From NCBI GenBank assembly GCA_000473305.1, contig CP006772.1:2549805-2613804 (forward strand): a DNA stretch of 64,000 nucleotides. The letters are read 5' to 3'. Shown piece after piece: positions 26,339 to 35,362 of the stretch. Each line of letters opens with the position of its first letter. The stretch's first letter is position 1. The position numbers and the translations under genes were made by a program. Under the pieces are notes generated by a model. It was given only the letters and a program-made list of their open reading frames with translations. It did not search any database and had not been told where the DNA came from. This DNA comes from Bacteroidales bacterium CF (GTDB taxonomy: Bacteria > Bacteroidota > Bacteroidia > Bacteroidales > UBA932).

Positions 26339-28768
26339 ATGCATTTAGAAACCTTACGCAACAACATTTTTCTGATTATTTTCCTGACTCTTTTTACTGG
26401 CTCTTTGGCAGGGCGGACATCTACTACAGATAGCCTGGAGACCAAACTGAAAAGTTATAAATCAAACGACACGACAAAGGTCAACATCCTAAACCAGATA
26501 GCCTATTCAACATACTCGACGGATATAGAGAAGACGAGAAGATTTGCGACAGAGAGCTACGAACTGTCAAAGCGTCTGGGATTTACAAAAGGTCAGGCAG
26601 AGAGTTTGTGGCTTCATGGAATAGCCTATATGGGCGAAAACCCGGAGACTTCACTTGATTTATTTGAAAACGCACTGAAACTTGTCAATCAAATCAAATA
26701 TAAACCTGGAATCGGAAAATACACAAATGCAATCGGTACAGTGTTCGGGGTTACTGGACGCGATTCTTTAGCCATCCGCTATTATAAGAAGGCGATAGAT
26801 GTGGCCAGGCAAATCAATGATTATCAAGAGTTGGGCAAATATATGGTTAACCTTTCACAGTCATACAACCGAATGGGACAAGTTGAACTTGCTATATCAG
26901 GATATAATGGCGCCCTTAAAGCATTAAAAGTCGTTGGTGATAAAAAAAGTATTGCCTCCTGCTACAACTCTTTGGGAAACATTCATACAAGCCAGGGCAA
27001 CTATCCTCTCGCTCTCGAGTGCTACCAAAGCTCTCTTAATATTTATGAAGGGATGGATGAAATGAGTGGTATCTCAAAATGCCTGGTAGGTATAGGCAGT
27101 ATATACTTTGCGCAGAAGAATTATGAAAAAGCACTGGAGTACAACCAAAAAGTCATTAAGATTGCCGGGAAAAACGGTAATAAACACTCCTTAGCCGGTA
27201 GTTTGCTCAATGTTGGATTGATATATCTAACGACCAACAATCAACAGGCACTGGACTACTTTCTGAAAGCTCTGGAGATTAGTAAAGATTTAAAAATTAT
27301 TTCACTTCATGCCAACATTCTCATGAACATAGGCCAATTCTACTATAACAAATCAGATTATGACAAGGCATTGGAGAATTTCACAGAAGCCCTTGAGTTA
27401 TCTGAAAATAAAGGTCTACAATCAACAATATGTGTTGCCAGATTTAATGTCGCCCAGGTATATCATATAACAAAAAAGTTTCCCCTTGCAATCATCTATG
27501 CTGAGAGCGGTCTGAAAATTGCTGAAAACCTAAAATTCATTGTATTTCAAAAAGATTTACACAAACTCCTGTCTGAAGTTTATGCCGAAACAAACAACTA
27601 TAAGCAGGCATTTATCCATAGCCGACAATTCAAACAGCTCAGTGATAAAATATTTAATGAAAGTAATGTGAGGCAGATTACCGAGCTGGAGTACACATAC
27701 AAATTTGAGAAAGAGAAACAGGCCTTAACCTTAGAGCAAAGTAGAAAGGATGCCGTACAGGCTGCAAAGAGGAAAGAACAGCACACCATTATACTTACAC
27801 TTTCTGTCTCCTTTTTCCTGGTATCACTTCTTGCATTATACATACTTCGTCTATATCGGTTTAAAAACCAGATAAACGAACAGCTACACAAGGCAAATGA
27901 GGTAATACAGGATCGTGAAAGGCTTTTGACGAAGATTACAGACAATATCCCGGTATTCATATCACTCATGGACAGCAACCGGAATTATGTTTTTGCCAAT
28001 AACGGCTATGCCGGCTTATATGGTATGAACACGACTGACATAATTGACAAATGCGTTGACAATGTACTTGATAACGCTTCCATTAGCACAATAAACCATT
28101 ATTTTTCCAAAGTCCTAGAGGGTGAAACTGTCCAATTTGAGGATCAAATTGACAATGGCGGAAACAGGACATACATATATAACTCCTGTCTGCCATATAA
28201 CTTTAACAACAATACACATGGTGTTCTTGTATGCAGTTTCGATATTACAGACCGTAAACTTGCAGACCAGGCAAAACGCGAACTGGAACAGGAGAAAAAA
28301 AGGATTCTAGAGCAAGAGATTGAACGAATCAACAAGGAGCTTGAACAGAACCAGAAATCACTTACCGCTGCGTCGTTGAAACTAATTCAGAATTCGGAGA
28401 GGGATGCCGAAACGGTCAGAAGACTTGAGGAGATTCTGGAAAGTGTCACACCGGAAGGAAAGAAAATAGTATTATCTCTGATTACAAACTTTAAAAGAAT
28501 CTCTGTTAACTCAAACTGGAATGAATTTGAGCTGTTGTTCCAAAAAGTACACAAATCATTTTATGATAAGCTCAACGAGAATTTCCCTGATCTTACCGGC
28601 AATGAACGGAAACTATGTGCTTTCCTTAAGCTCAATATGAGCAGTAAAGATATTGCCAACATCACTTTCCAGTCCGAAGAGGCTCTGAAAAAAGCTAGAC
28701 AGCGTTTACGTCAGAAATTGGGTATTGATCGCGATACCAATTTGGTGATTTTCTTGCAGAATATATAA
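26339..28768 (+). CDS. TPR-PAS sensor protein with C-terminal HTH
   Basis: 809 aa from the chosen ATG, which begins a signal peptide (IFLIIFLTLFTGSLAG). About ten TPR repeats fill the periplasmic part (e.g. ASCYNSLGNIHTSQGNYPLA). Then come a membrane helix (TIILTLSVSFFLVSLLALYIL, near residue 520), a coiled coil, a PAS domain (ITDNIPVFISLMDSNRNYVF to LVCSFDITDRKLAD), a second coiled coil and a LuxR-like helix-turn-helix (LTGNERKLCAFLKLNMSSKD). This is a one-component membrane sensor type common in Bacteroidota; the signal and targets are unknown. It is divergent from the beta-barrel gene, which could be a target. Confidence 0.82.
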   Translation: MHLETLRNNIFLIIFLTLFTGSLAGRTSTTDSLETKLKSYKSNDTTKVNILNQIAYSTYSTDIEKTRRFATESYELSKRLGFTKGQAESLWLHGIAYMGENPETSLDLFENALKLVNQIKYKPGIGKYTNAIGTVFGVTGRDSLAIRYYKKAIDVARQINDYQELGKYMVNLSQSYNRMGQVELAISGYNGALKALKVVGDKKSIASCYNSLGNIHTSQGNYPLALECYQSSLNIYEGMDEMSGISKCLVGIGSIYFAQKNYEKALEYNQKVIKIAGKNGNKHSLAGSLLNVGLIYLTTNNQQALDYFLKALEISKDLKIISLHANILMNIGQFYYNKSDYDKALENFTEALELSENKGLQSTICVARFNVAQVYHITKKFPLAIIYAESGLKIAENLKFIVFQKDLHKLLSEVYAETNNYKQAFIHSRQFKQLSDKIFNESNVRQITELEYTYKFEKEKQALTLEQSRKDAVQAAKRKEQHTIILTLSVSFFLVSLLALYILRLYRFKNQINEQLHKANEVIQDRERLLTKITDNIPVFISLMDSNRNYVFANNGYAGLYGMNTTDIIDKCVDNVLDNASISTINHYFSKVLEGETVQFEDQIDNGGNRTYIYNSCLPYNFNNNTHGVLVCSFDITDRKLADQAKRELEQEKKRILEQEIERINKELEQNQKSLTAASLKLIQNSERDAETVRRLEEILESVTPEGKKIVLSLITNFKRISVNSNWNEFELLFQKVHKSFYDKLNENFPDLTGNERKLCAFLKLNMSSKDIANITFQSEEALKKARQRLRQKLGIDRDTNLVIFLQNI

Positions 28769-28869
28769 CTGATAACGGTTTAATCAACATTTTAGCTGGG
28801 AAAACTGCTGATAATTCACTATTTTTATACTTTATTTACCAATCTTTAACCAAACGGAAATAACTGAAA

Positions 28870-29967
28870 ATGAAGAAACTTGTCTTTTTCTTAATTCTAT
28901 TGGTGACTATCCCGTCACTTCACGCACAAGAGTTTAAATATACCGAAGCCAGCACTATGAATCTTATCGGTAAACCTTTACCAAACACCCCTAATCCATA
29001 CCACCGGGTGGACACATTGGTTTTCAAGGGATTCAACGAGACCGAAAACAAACAGGTACGCTGTCCGGTAGGTATGGCCGTGCTGTTCAGAAGCAACACA
29101 AGCAACATTTCTATCAGTACAGATTGGGGATATATCTATAACTCCGTAGCCACTATGCCTATCGCATACAAAGGATATGACCTCTATATAAAGAATTCAA
29201 AAGGAGAATGGCAATATGCAGCCAGCGGAGCCGGCAAAGAGAATGAGAAAGGTAAGGCAGACATTTTCAAACTCATAGAGAATATGGATGGAAAAATGCA
29301 CGATTTCATGCTATATATGCCTATGTATTCGGAGGTAAACTCTTGCAAAATAGGTATTGACCCGAATGCTTCAATCGAGCCACTGGAATCTCCTTTCCGT
29401 CATAGAATTGCTGTTTATGGATCCTCATTTACTCACGGTGTAAGTACCAGCCGTTCGGGAATGAGCTGGCCGATGCAGTTCATGCGTCATACAGGACTCC
29501 AGATTTTATCTATGGGATCAAGCGGCCGCTGTCTTATGCAACCCTATTACACTACAGTTCTTGAATCTATGGATGTAGATGCATTCATTTTTGACACTTT
29601 TTCCAATCCTGATTCTGCAATGATAAAGGAAAGGCTGCTCCCTTTCATAGACAGGCTTGTTAAAGCGCATCCCGGAAAACCATTGATTTTCCAGAGAACT
29701 ATATACCGTGAAAGAAGGAATTTCGACACTGCCCTTGACAAGAAAGAAGCAGCCAAGGCACATGCTGTTGAAGAGATGTTCTACAAGATTAAGAACGGCA
29801 AGGAGAAGGCCAGATATAAGGATGTCTATCTTATAACACCAAATGCGTCCGACAACCACGAAACATCGGTTGACGGAACGCATCCGGACAATTATGGCTA
29901 TTCATTATGGAGTCGCTCAATAGAGAAACCTGTAATGAAAATACTGAAAAAGTATGGTATCTATTAG
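28870..29967 (+). CDS. Secreted SGNH/GDSL hydrolase
   Basis: A 365-aa protein with a signal peptide (MKKLVFFLILLVTIPSLHAQ), an N-terminal beta-sandwich typical of the SGNH_hydro_N domain (about residues 25-170) and a catalytic SGNH domain: nucleophile Ser in AVYGSSFTHG (near 185), the oxyanion Gly in SMGSSGR (near 217), and the Asp/His pair in DGTHPDNYGY (near 334). Such enzymes deacetylate or de-esterify polysaccharides. Its position beside the sugar/polyol operon suggests a carbohydrate substrate, but this is inference. It converges with the mannitol dehydrogenase gene and overlaps it by 4 bp. Confidence 0.82.
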   Translation: MKKLVFFLILLVTIPSLHAQEFKYTEASTMNLIGKPLPNTPNPYHRVDTLVFKGFNETENKQVRCPVGMAVLFRSNTSNISISTDWGYIYNSVATMPIAYKGYDLYIKNSKGEWQYAASGAGKENEKGKADIFKLIENMDGKMHDFMLYMPMYSEVNSCKIGIDPNASIEPLESPFRHRIAVYGSSFTHGVSTSRSGMSWPMQFMRHTGLQILSMGSSGRCLMQPYYTTVLESMDVDAFIFDTFSNPDSAMIKERLLPFIDRLVKAHPGKPLIFQRTIYRERRNFDTALDKKEAAKAHAVEEMFYKIKNGKEKARYKDVYLITPNASDNHETSVDGTHPDNYGYSLWSRSIEKPVMKILKKYGIY

Positions 29968-31274
29968 ATATCAAAGGCCTTAAACCCCTCCGACACGTTG
30001 TGTTCCACAAAGAATTCATACTGATTGACAAATGTCGGTTTGCTTTTTAGACTAAGGCCGGCAAAAGGCGATAAATCAAAGAAATCCAGCGGAGATTCTC
30101 CGTTAAGGATTTCTTTATCTCTTATGGTAATGTGTGGCTCAAATATGTCTATTTTTTCACCGTTCTCAGTACGTTCGAACTTCAGATACTTGTAATAGCT
30201 TGCTAAAAGAAATGCGAGGCGTTTTGTGTCATTTCCAGAGGCAAGCATCTTGGCTAAAGTAGGGACAATATAGACAGCAAATTTTGCAATGCCGTCCCCA
30301 CAAAGGCGGGAAACCTGGTCGCTGATGGCAGCATTTGAAAATCTCCTTAATAGTGTCTCTTTATATTCCGAAAGGTTGACCCCCTTTGGTTCCGGTACAT
30401 AAGGAGTTACATCCACATCCATGAAATCCTTTATCAATTTTAGGTAACGGAAATCTGCCAGTACTGCGTCCACTTTTTTGAACCCTTCAAGATATGCAGG
30501 GTAGCATAGAAGTGAATGAGAAGCATTCAGCAAACTGAGTTTCATATTCTCATACGGAGTAACATCATCTGTGAATTGCACCCCTACTCTTTCCCAGGCA
30601 GGTCTCCCTGCAATGAACTTGTCTTCTACAACCCATTGAATAAAGTCTTCGCAAAAAACATCTGTGATTTTCCCTGATTTAGTTGCCGGCGTAATTCTGT
30701 CAACCATTGAATTAGGGAAAGAGACACTTTTTCTTGCCCAGGATGCTATTTCAGGATACTTTGCATCAAAATACGACAGGAAAGCTTTTGCTGCAGTATT
30801 GCCATTGTGTTGCAAATTATCACATGACAGTATCGTGATTGGCAATCCGGCAGCCATTCTTCTCTTGAGGCCCTCTGCTATATACCAGAAAACCGACTTG
30901 GGACTATCCGGATTTACCACGTACCCCCCTTCAGTTATTGTAAGGGTTATGATTTTAGTCTCAGGTGAGGCAATCTGTTTGATGATAGGCTCCGTATCTT
31001 CTTCTCCCCAGCAAAGGCCTATCAGAGACCTGACAGTGTATGTTTCCCTGTCACCTGACGGATAGCATATCATAAGGTCATATATTCCCTCTTCACTCTT
31101 CAATGCAGAATATAACGGGCCATCTCCGGGCATTATCATTGCTCCGTAAATCCCCCAACTCTTTTGATCTTCGTTTTCCAAGAGTAGGTTGTTATAATAT
31201 TGAAGATGCGCTCTGTGAAAGTTCCCTACTCCAAAATGAACTATTCCGGCAGAGATAGTATTACGATCGTACAT
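29964..31274 (-). CDS. Mannitol dehydrogenase / fructuronate reductase family protein
   Basis: A 436-aa long-chain polyol dehydrogenase. The N-terminal NAD-binding motif GVGNFHRAHLQ is at residues 14-24, with family signatures ITEGGYVVNP, SCDNLQHNGN and SFPNSMVDRITP, and the catalytic-domain stretch MKLSLLNASHSLLCY. The family oxidises mannitol, arabinitol or hexuronate-derived polyols to ketoses. It is somewhat shorter than typical members, which are near 490 aa. It is the third gene of a minus-strand operon with a PfkB kinase and a zinc dehydrogenase. The exact substrate is not determined. Confidence 0.87.
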   Translation of the reverse strand: MYDRNTISAGIVHFGVGNFHRAHLQYYNNLLLENEDQKSWGIYGAMIMPGDGPLYSALKSEEGIYDLMICYPSGDRETYTVRSLIGLCWGEEDTEPIIKQIASPETKIITLTITEGGYVVNPDSPKSVFWYIAEGLKRRMAAGLPITILSCDNLQHNGNTAAKAFLSYFDAKYPEIASWARKSVSFPNSMVDRITPATKSGKITDVFCEDFIQWVVEDKFIAGRPAWERVGVQFTDDVTPYENMKLSLLNASHSLLCYPAYLEGFKKVDAVLADFRYLKLIKDFMDVDVTPYVPEPKGVNLSEYKETLLRRFSNAAISDQVSRLCGDGIAKFAVYIVPTLAKMLASGNDTKRLAFLLASYYKYLKFERTENGEKIDIFEPHITIRDKEILNGESPLDFFDLSPFAGLSLKSKPTFVNQYEFFVEHNVSEGFKAFDI

Positions 31275-31284
31275 AATTTATTTT

Positions 31285-32157
31285 TTAATAGTCTTTCGGT
31301 AAAGGATTTATAGCACCATGCTGAGTACAAACAAATGCGGAAATCCTAACGGCAGTTTCGTGTGCATTCATAACATTTTCCCCGTTAAGACGAGAAACAA
31401 TATAAGCAGCAGTGAAAGAATCACCGGCTCCGACAGTGTCTGCTACAAACACCTTTGGTGTCATTATTCTTGATATCAGTCCGCTTGAATCATAAACAGA
31501 ACTGCAAAGAGCTCCCTGAGTATAAATAATCTCATGTAGATTAAACATTTCGATAAGAGATTTTATCACTTTAGGCTCTTTACCCTGAATTCCGTACATT
31601 TCACCAACCTGTATAAGTTCATCATCGTTTAATTTAAGGATATCAGCCCTTCTCAGAGACTCATCAATAATATCTTTTCTTCCATAGTGCTGACGAATAT
31701 TGATATCGAACACCTTCAGGCAACCTGGTGAAGCCTCGTCAAGCATTCTCAGAATGCTTTGCTTTGATTTTTCTGAACGTTGTGCAAGTGAGCCCCAACA
31801 GATTGCATCAGCTTCACTTACAATATCAAGTTCCTTTTGCGAACACTCTATTGCATCCCATGCGACATTTTCGAGAATATCATAATGGGGAATACCCTCT
31901 CCTTCAATTTTTACAAGCACTTGCCCAGTCGGCAGATTATTTCTTTGAAGAGCGGAGATATTCACTCCGAGACCTGACAATTTTGCGAATGTTTCATTTC
32001 CAAGTTCATCATTTCCGATAGCACTTATGGCATAACTGGTGGCCCCGAGTTCTTTGGCCATGTATGCAAAATTCAAGGGAGCTCCTCCCAGTTGTTTACC
32101 GGTCGGAAGCATATCCCAGACAATTTCTCCTATGCCTACGATTTTATTTTCCTTCAT
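31285..32157 (-). CDS. PfkB-family carbohydrate kinase (fructokinase-like)
   Basis: A 290-aa ribokinase-fold kinase. The N-terminal signature GEIVWDMLPTGKQLGGAPLNFAYM is typical of fructokinases, and the C-terminal ATP/anion-hole motif DTVGAGDSFTAAYI is near residues 238-251 with the catalytic Asp. It would phosphorylate the ketose made by the dehydrogenases of the operon, probably fructose or a related sugar. Its ATG overlaps the stop of the upstream dehydrogenase (TAATG). Confidence 0.88.
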   Translation of the reverse strand: MKENKIVGIGEIVWDMLPTGKQLGGAPLNFAYMAKELGATSYAISAIGNDELGNETFAKLSGLGVNISALQRNNLPTGQVLVKIEGEGIPHYDILENVAWDAIECSQKELDIVSEADAICWGSLAQRSEKSKQSILRMLDEASPGCLKVFDINIRQHYGRKDIIDESLRRADILKLNDDELIQVGEMYGIQGKEPKVIKSLIEMFNLHEIIYTQGALCSSVYDSSGLISRIMTPKVFVADTVGAGDSFTAAYIVSRLNGENVMNAHETAVRISAFVCTQHGAINPLPKDY

Positions 32158-33191
32158 TATTTATCAAGATTTATAATGACCTTCATAGCCGTTGCACGGT
32201 TTTCATCTATGTATTTATATGCCTTGTCATAATCCTCAAAAGAAAATCTGTTAGAAATAAATGGTTCAAGGTTTATTTTTCCTTTTGAAATCATATCAAC
32301 TGCCGTTTCAAAATCCTCATGTCTGTACATCATCGAGCCTGTAATTGTCAATTCATGCTCACCAAGATAGAACATACTCAATGCCGGATCTTTTGCGAAC
32401 ACAGCTACAATCACAATAGTGCTGCCTTTTTCTATACATTCCATTAATGATCTTACAGAAGATTCAATACCGGCAACTTCAAATCCTACCTGAAATCCCC
32501 CATCTCCGAATATCTCCCTCACACCCTCTTTTAGAGGAGTTTTTGCAACGTTCAGCGTATTTTCTATACCACATTGCTTGGCAATATCAAGTCTAATGTC
32601 ACTTATATCAGTTATAAGAACCTTTTTGGCGCCCCTTGCTATAGCAAATTGTGCCACAAGATTGCCGATTGCACCGGCTCCTGTAACAACAACATTTTTC
32701 CCTGCAAGATCACCTGCCCGAGAGGTTGAGTGAGCTCCTACTGCTGCAGGTTCAACCATTGCCCCGTAGTCAAGAGAGATTCCTTCCGGCAATTTAACCA
32801 CCCTGTCTTCATCTATAACAAAATAATCCTGAGCTGCCCCATCGGCCTGAAAAGCCTGTACGCGCAAATGTTCACACACATTGTATTGGCCTCGTTTACA
32901 GGGATTACATTCACCACACACAAGCTGCGGCCTGGCAGTTACAAAATCACCCGGCTGAGCGATTTTTACATTTTTCCCCACTGCAACTACCTGTGCAGAA
33001 TATTCATGCCCTTGTACTACCGGATAAAAAGTTGCAGGATGCAACCCGTGGTATGAATGTATCTCAGAACCGCAGATGCCTATTCTTTTAATATTTAGTA
33101 ACAACTGGTTGTCTTTCAGGTCACCGGTGCTAGGTGATGGCACCTCGCGGAACTCTAGATTCTTTGGTTTTGTTAATATAACCTGTCTCAT
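32157..33191 (-). CDS. Zinc-dependent alcohol (polyol) dehydrogenase
   Basis: A 344-aa medium-chain dehydrogenase. The catalytic zinc Cys is in GICGSEIHSYHG and His-Glu in GHEYSAQVVAVG. The structural zinc loop is CGECNPCKRGQYNVC, and the NAD-binding motif VVTGAGAIGNLVAQ is near residue 165. It resembles sorbitol/L-idonate/galactitol dehydrogenases. The ATG at 33191 (MRQVILTKPKNLEF) is chosen over the TTG at 33221, which would overlap the preceding gene. It precedes the kinase with overlapping stop and start codons. Confidence 0.87.
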   Translation of the reverse strand: MRQVILTKPKNLEFREVPSPSTGDLKDNQLLLNIKRIGICGSEIHSYHGLHPATFYPVVQGHEYSAQVVAVGKNVKIAQPGDFVTARPQLVCGECNPCKRGQYNVCEHLRVQAFQADGAAQDYFVIDEDRVVKLPEGISLDYGAMVEPAAVGAHSTSRAGDLAGKNVVVTGAGAIGNLVAQFAIARGAKKVLITDISDIRLDIAKQCGIENTLNVAKTPLKEGVREIFGDGGFQVGFEVAGIESSVRSLMECIEKGSTIVIVAVFAKDPALSMFYLGEHELTITGSMMYRHEDFETAVDMISKGKINLEPFISNRFSFEDYDKAYKYIDENRATAMKVIINLDK

Positions 33192-33204
33192 TTGATATAT
33201 TTTA

Positions 33205-33570
33205 TCAATCAAACAACTCAATACCTATACCACTCATTAGACTCTGGAGAGCAGTAACATCCAGTTCTCTTGGTGTACATGATTGCTGTGCGGACATTGC
33301 TGCAGCAATGCCTACAGCCTCGCCCATTGCCATACAAATTGACATTACACGATATGATGCATGAGCACGGTGCGTGCCGGATATACAACGGCCGGCAACC
33401 ATAAGCCCCTCTATCCCTTTAGGCAGGAAACACCTGTATGGCAGATCATAAGGCTGACAATACTGTATCTTCTCTTCTGCCTGGCCTGCTCCTTCGGGAT
33501 TGTGTATATCTACGATAAAAAGTGCCTTGTGCACAATAACATCGGCAAACCGTGTCAAGATCCCATTTTT
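33205..33570 (-). pseudogene. FAD-dependent oxidoreductase, C-terminal remnant cut by IS3
   Basis: About 121 codons of the C-terminal end of an FAD_oxidored-type protein (FADVIVHKALFIVDIHNPEG, LPKGIEGLMVAGRCISGTHR, MAMGEAVGIAAAMSA). The frame is open right up to the IS3 end, with no natural start, so several hundred N-terminal residues are missing. It was the gene upstream of the polyol dehydrogenase, and its loss probably also removed the operon promoter. Confidence 0.83.
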
Positions 33571-33597
33571 TAGACAGTATCCTTTAAGACTTTCTTG

Positions 33598-34410
33598 TTA
33601 AATAACTTCTTTTATTTCGGTTTGGTTTCTCATGTTTTCAAGGTACTCTTTTGGAGATAAATCCCCCAGAGATTCATGTGGCCTGTTCTCGTTATAATCC
33701 CTCATCCATTCTTCGGTTAACTCTCTTACCTGAGATAGATTATTAAACAGATAAGCATCTAAAATACTCTTCCTATAACTGCCATTGAACCTTTCGATAA
33801 AACTGTTCTGAGTCGGTTTGCCAGGCTGGATATATTTTATTTTTACATCGTTTCCATTACACCAGTTCCTGAAGATATCAGAGATGAATTCAGGCCCGTT
33901 ATCTACCCTTATACTCTGCGGTTTACCGCTGCTCCAAATTACATTTTCCAATACATTTATTACCCTTTCGGAGGGCATGGACAGACCAACCTCCATCGCA
34001 ATTGCTTCTCTGTTAAAATCGTCAATAATATTAAGAACCCTAAATCTCCTTCCGTTAGTCAAAACATCACTTACAAAATCCATGGACCAGCTTATATTCC
34101 TGTTTTCTGGTACAAGTAATGCCTCTTTTTCTCTGTTTGGTAATCTGCGCTTTAATCTTCTCCTGTAATTTAAATTCATTAATTTATAAACCCTATAAAC
34201 ACGCTTGTGATTCCACTGATGACCATCACTCCTTAGACGACAATATATCTTCCAGAATCCATCTCTGGAGATCTCTACCTTCGCTTTTATTGCATCTATA
34301 ACCTCACTGTCGTCCTTTTTGTGTTTATAATAGTAACCTGATCTGTGTAAATCCAATACCCTGCACGCCCGAATTATGCTGGTGTCTGACTCTTCCTGAA
34401 GTTCTTCCAC
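33598..34410 (-). CDS. IS3 transposase OrfB (DDE integrase domain)
   Basis: A 270-aa OrfB with the HTH_21 segment (HRSGYYYKHKKDD) and an rve-type catalytic core: Asp in WSMDFVSD, Asp in IRVDNGPEF and Glu in NSFIERFNGSYR. The acidic triad is intact. It probably has no start of its own: a -1 slip on the A7G run in orfA (near 34442-34449) would produce the OrfAB fusion, adding KPEAKRAIVEELQ before it. Confidence 0.9.
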   Translation of the reverse strand: MEELQEESDTSIIRACRVLDLHRSGYYYKHKKDDSEVIDAIKAKVEISRDGFWKIYCRLRSDGHQWNHKRVYRVYKLMNLNYRRRLKRRLPNREKEALLVPENRNISWSMDFVSDVLTNGRRFRVLNIIDDFNREAIAMEVGLSMPSERVINVLENVIWSSGKPQSIRVDNGPEFISDIFRNWCNGNDVKIKYIQPGKPTQNSFIERFNGSYRKSILDAYLFNNLSQVRELTEEWMRDYNENRPHESLGDLSPKEYLENMRNQTEIKEVI

Positions 34411-34433
34411 TATTGCTCTCTTTGCTTCGGGCT

Positions 34434-34700
34434 TTAGAGCTTTTTTTCAATAATCTCCTTTAATAACTGATTATCTAATGATAACTCTGCGTACATGTGC
34501 TTGAGTCTGCGGTTTTCATCTTCCAACTCCTTCAGTTTCTTAAGTTGGGCTGTATCCATCCCACAGTATTTCTTTTTCCATAAGTAGAGTGTCGCTCTTG
34601 AGATTCCGTACTCCCTGCAGATTATCTCTGTTGTTACACCTGATTCATACTCTTTAACGGCTTTGATGATCTGCGATTCCGTGTTCTTTGTTTTTTTCAT
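34434..34700 (-). CDS. IS3 transposase OrfA
   Basis: An 88-aa HTH protein of the IS3 OrfA type (QIIKAVKEYESGVTTEIICR, REYGISRATLYLWKKKY) with a C-terminal leucine-zipper-like helix. It ends at LLKEIIEKKL over a slippery A tract, as expected for programmed -1 frameshifting into OrfB. Confidence 0.9.
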   Translation of the reverse strand: MKKTKNTESQIIKAVKEYESGVTTEIICREYGISRATLYLWKKKYCGMDTAQLKKLKELEDENRRLKHMYAELSLDNQLLKEIIEKKL

Positions 34701-34753
34701 GTCGTTGTTCTCCTTTACAAATTTATTAATTTTGTCTAAAGGATTACTGTCTA

Positions 34754-35239
34754 ATTTTTAGGGGGGCCGACAAATATACTCCAGAGCTGCAAATATCAAT
34801 TTTAAAAATCGACATAAATACTTTAATCAATCCCGTTCTCGACATTGGCTGTGGAGCCAATGGGCACTTGGTAAGTTATCTAAATAGACACGGAATTGAT
34901 GCACATGGTATAGACAGAAACATAATCTCACAATTGAATTTTGAAACAGCAGACTGGCTGGAATATAAATACGGAAAAGAAAGGTGGGGAACAATTGTCA
35001 GTAACCTTGGATTTTCAAATCATTTCAATCATCACAATCTGAGAGAAGACGGCAACTATATTGAATACGGAAAAACATATATGAATATCTTGCACTCCCT
35101 GAAGATTGGAGGAAGTTTCCATTATGCGCCCGATTTACAGTTTATAGAAAAATTTCTTGATCATAACTGCTTTACGATAACAAAATATGATGTTGATAAA
35201 AATGACTTTAAAGCAACAGTTGTAAAAAGAATTAAGTAA
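34754..35239 (+). pseudogene. Class I SAM-dependent methyltransferase, 5'-truncated by IS3
   Basis: The frame is open from the IS3 border. It encodes the SAM-binding motif I NPVLDIGCGANGHLVSYL, a second strand DAHGIDRN and a motif near WGTIVSNLGFSNHFN, ending at a normal stop. No start lies before motif I, so the N-terminus was removed. The substrate is unknown. Confidence 0.7.
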
Positions 35240-35352
35240 GACATCTTTATGGGACAGAACACAATTACTTTCCGCTATGGCCGGAGGGTAAGCCTAATTA
35301 TGAAATATTCAATTGGGACAAAGTTGTCAAAGATTGGTTAAAATGGTTATAA
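35236..35352 (+). pseudogene. C-terminal remnant of an unknown protein
   Basis: A 38-codon open stretch ends in the Trp-rich EIFNWDKVVKDWLKWL and a stop, preceded by EHNYFPLWPEGKPNY. It reads like the end of a real protein, but there is no start or upstream part. It shares the decayed state of the methyltransferase fragment just before it. Family not recognised. Confidence 0.35.
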
Positions 35353-35362
35353 AGACAGAGTT

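Larger units (their letters stand above)
33571..34753 (-). mobile_element. IS3-family element (about 1183 bp)
   Basis: Terminal repeats TAGACAGTATCCTTTAAGAC (left) and TAGACAGTAATCCTTTAGAC (right, reverse complement) bound a two-frame IS3 transposase. A short T-rich duplication (ATTTTT) may flank it but cannot be told from chance. Both neighbouring genes are cut at the borders and are unrelated, so this is not a simple insertion into one gene. Confidence 0.87.
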
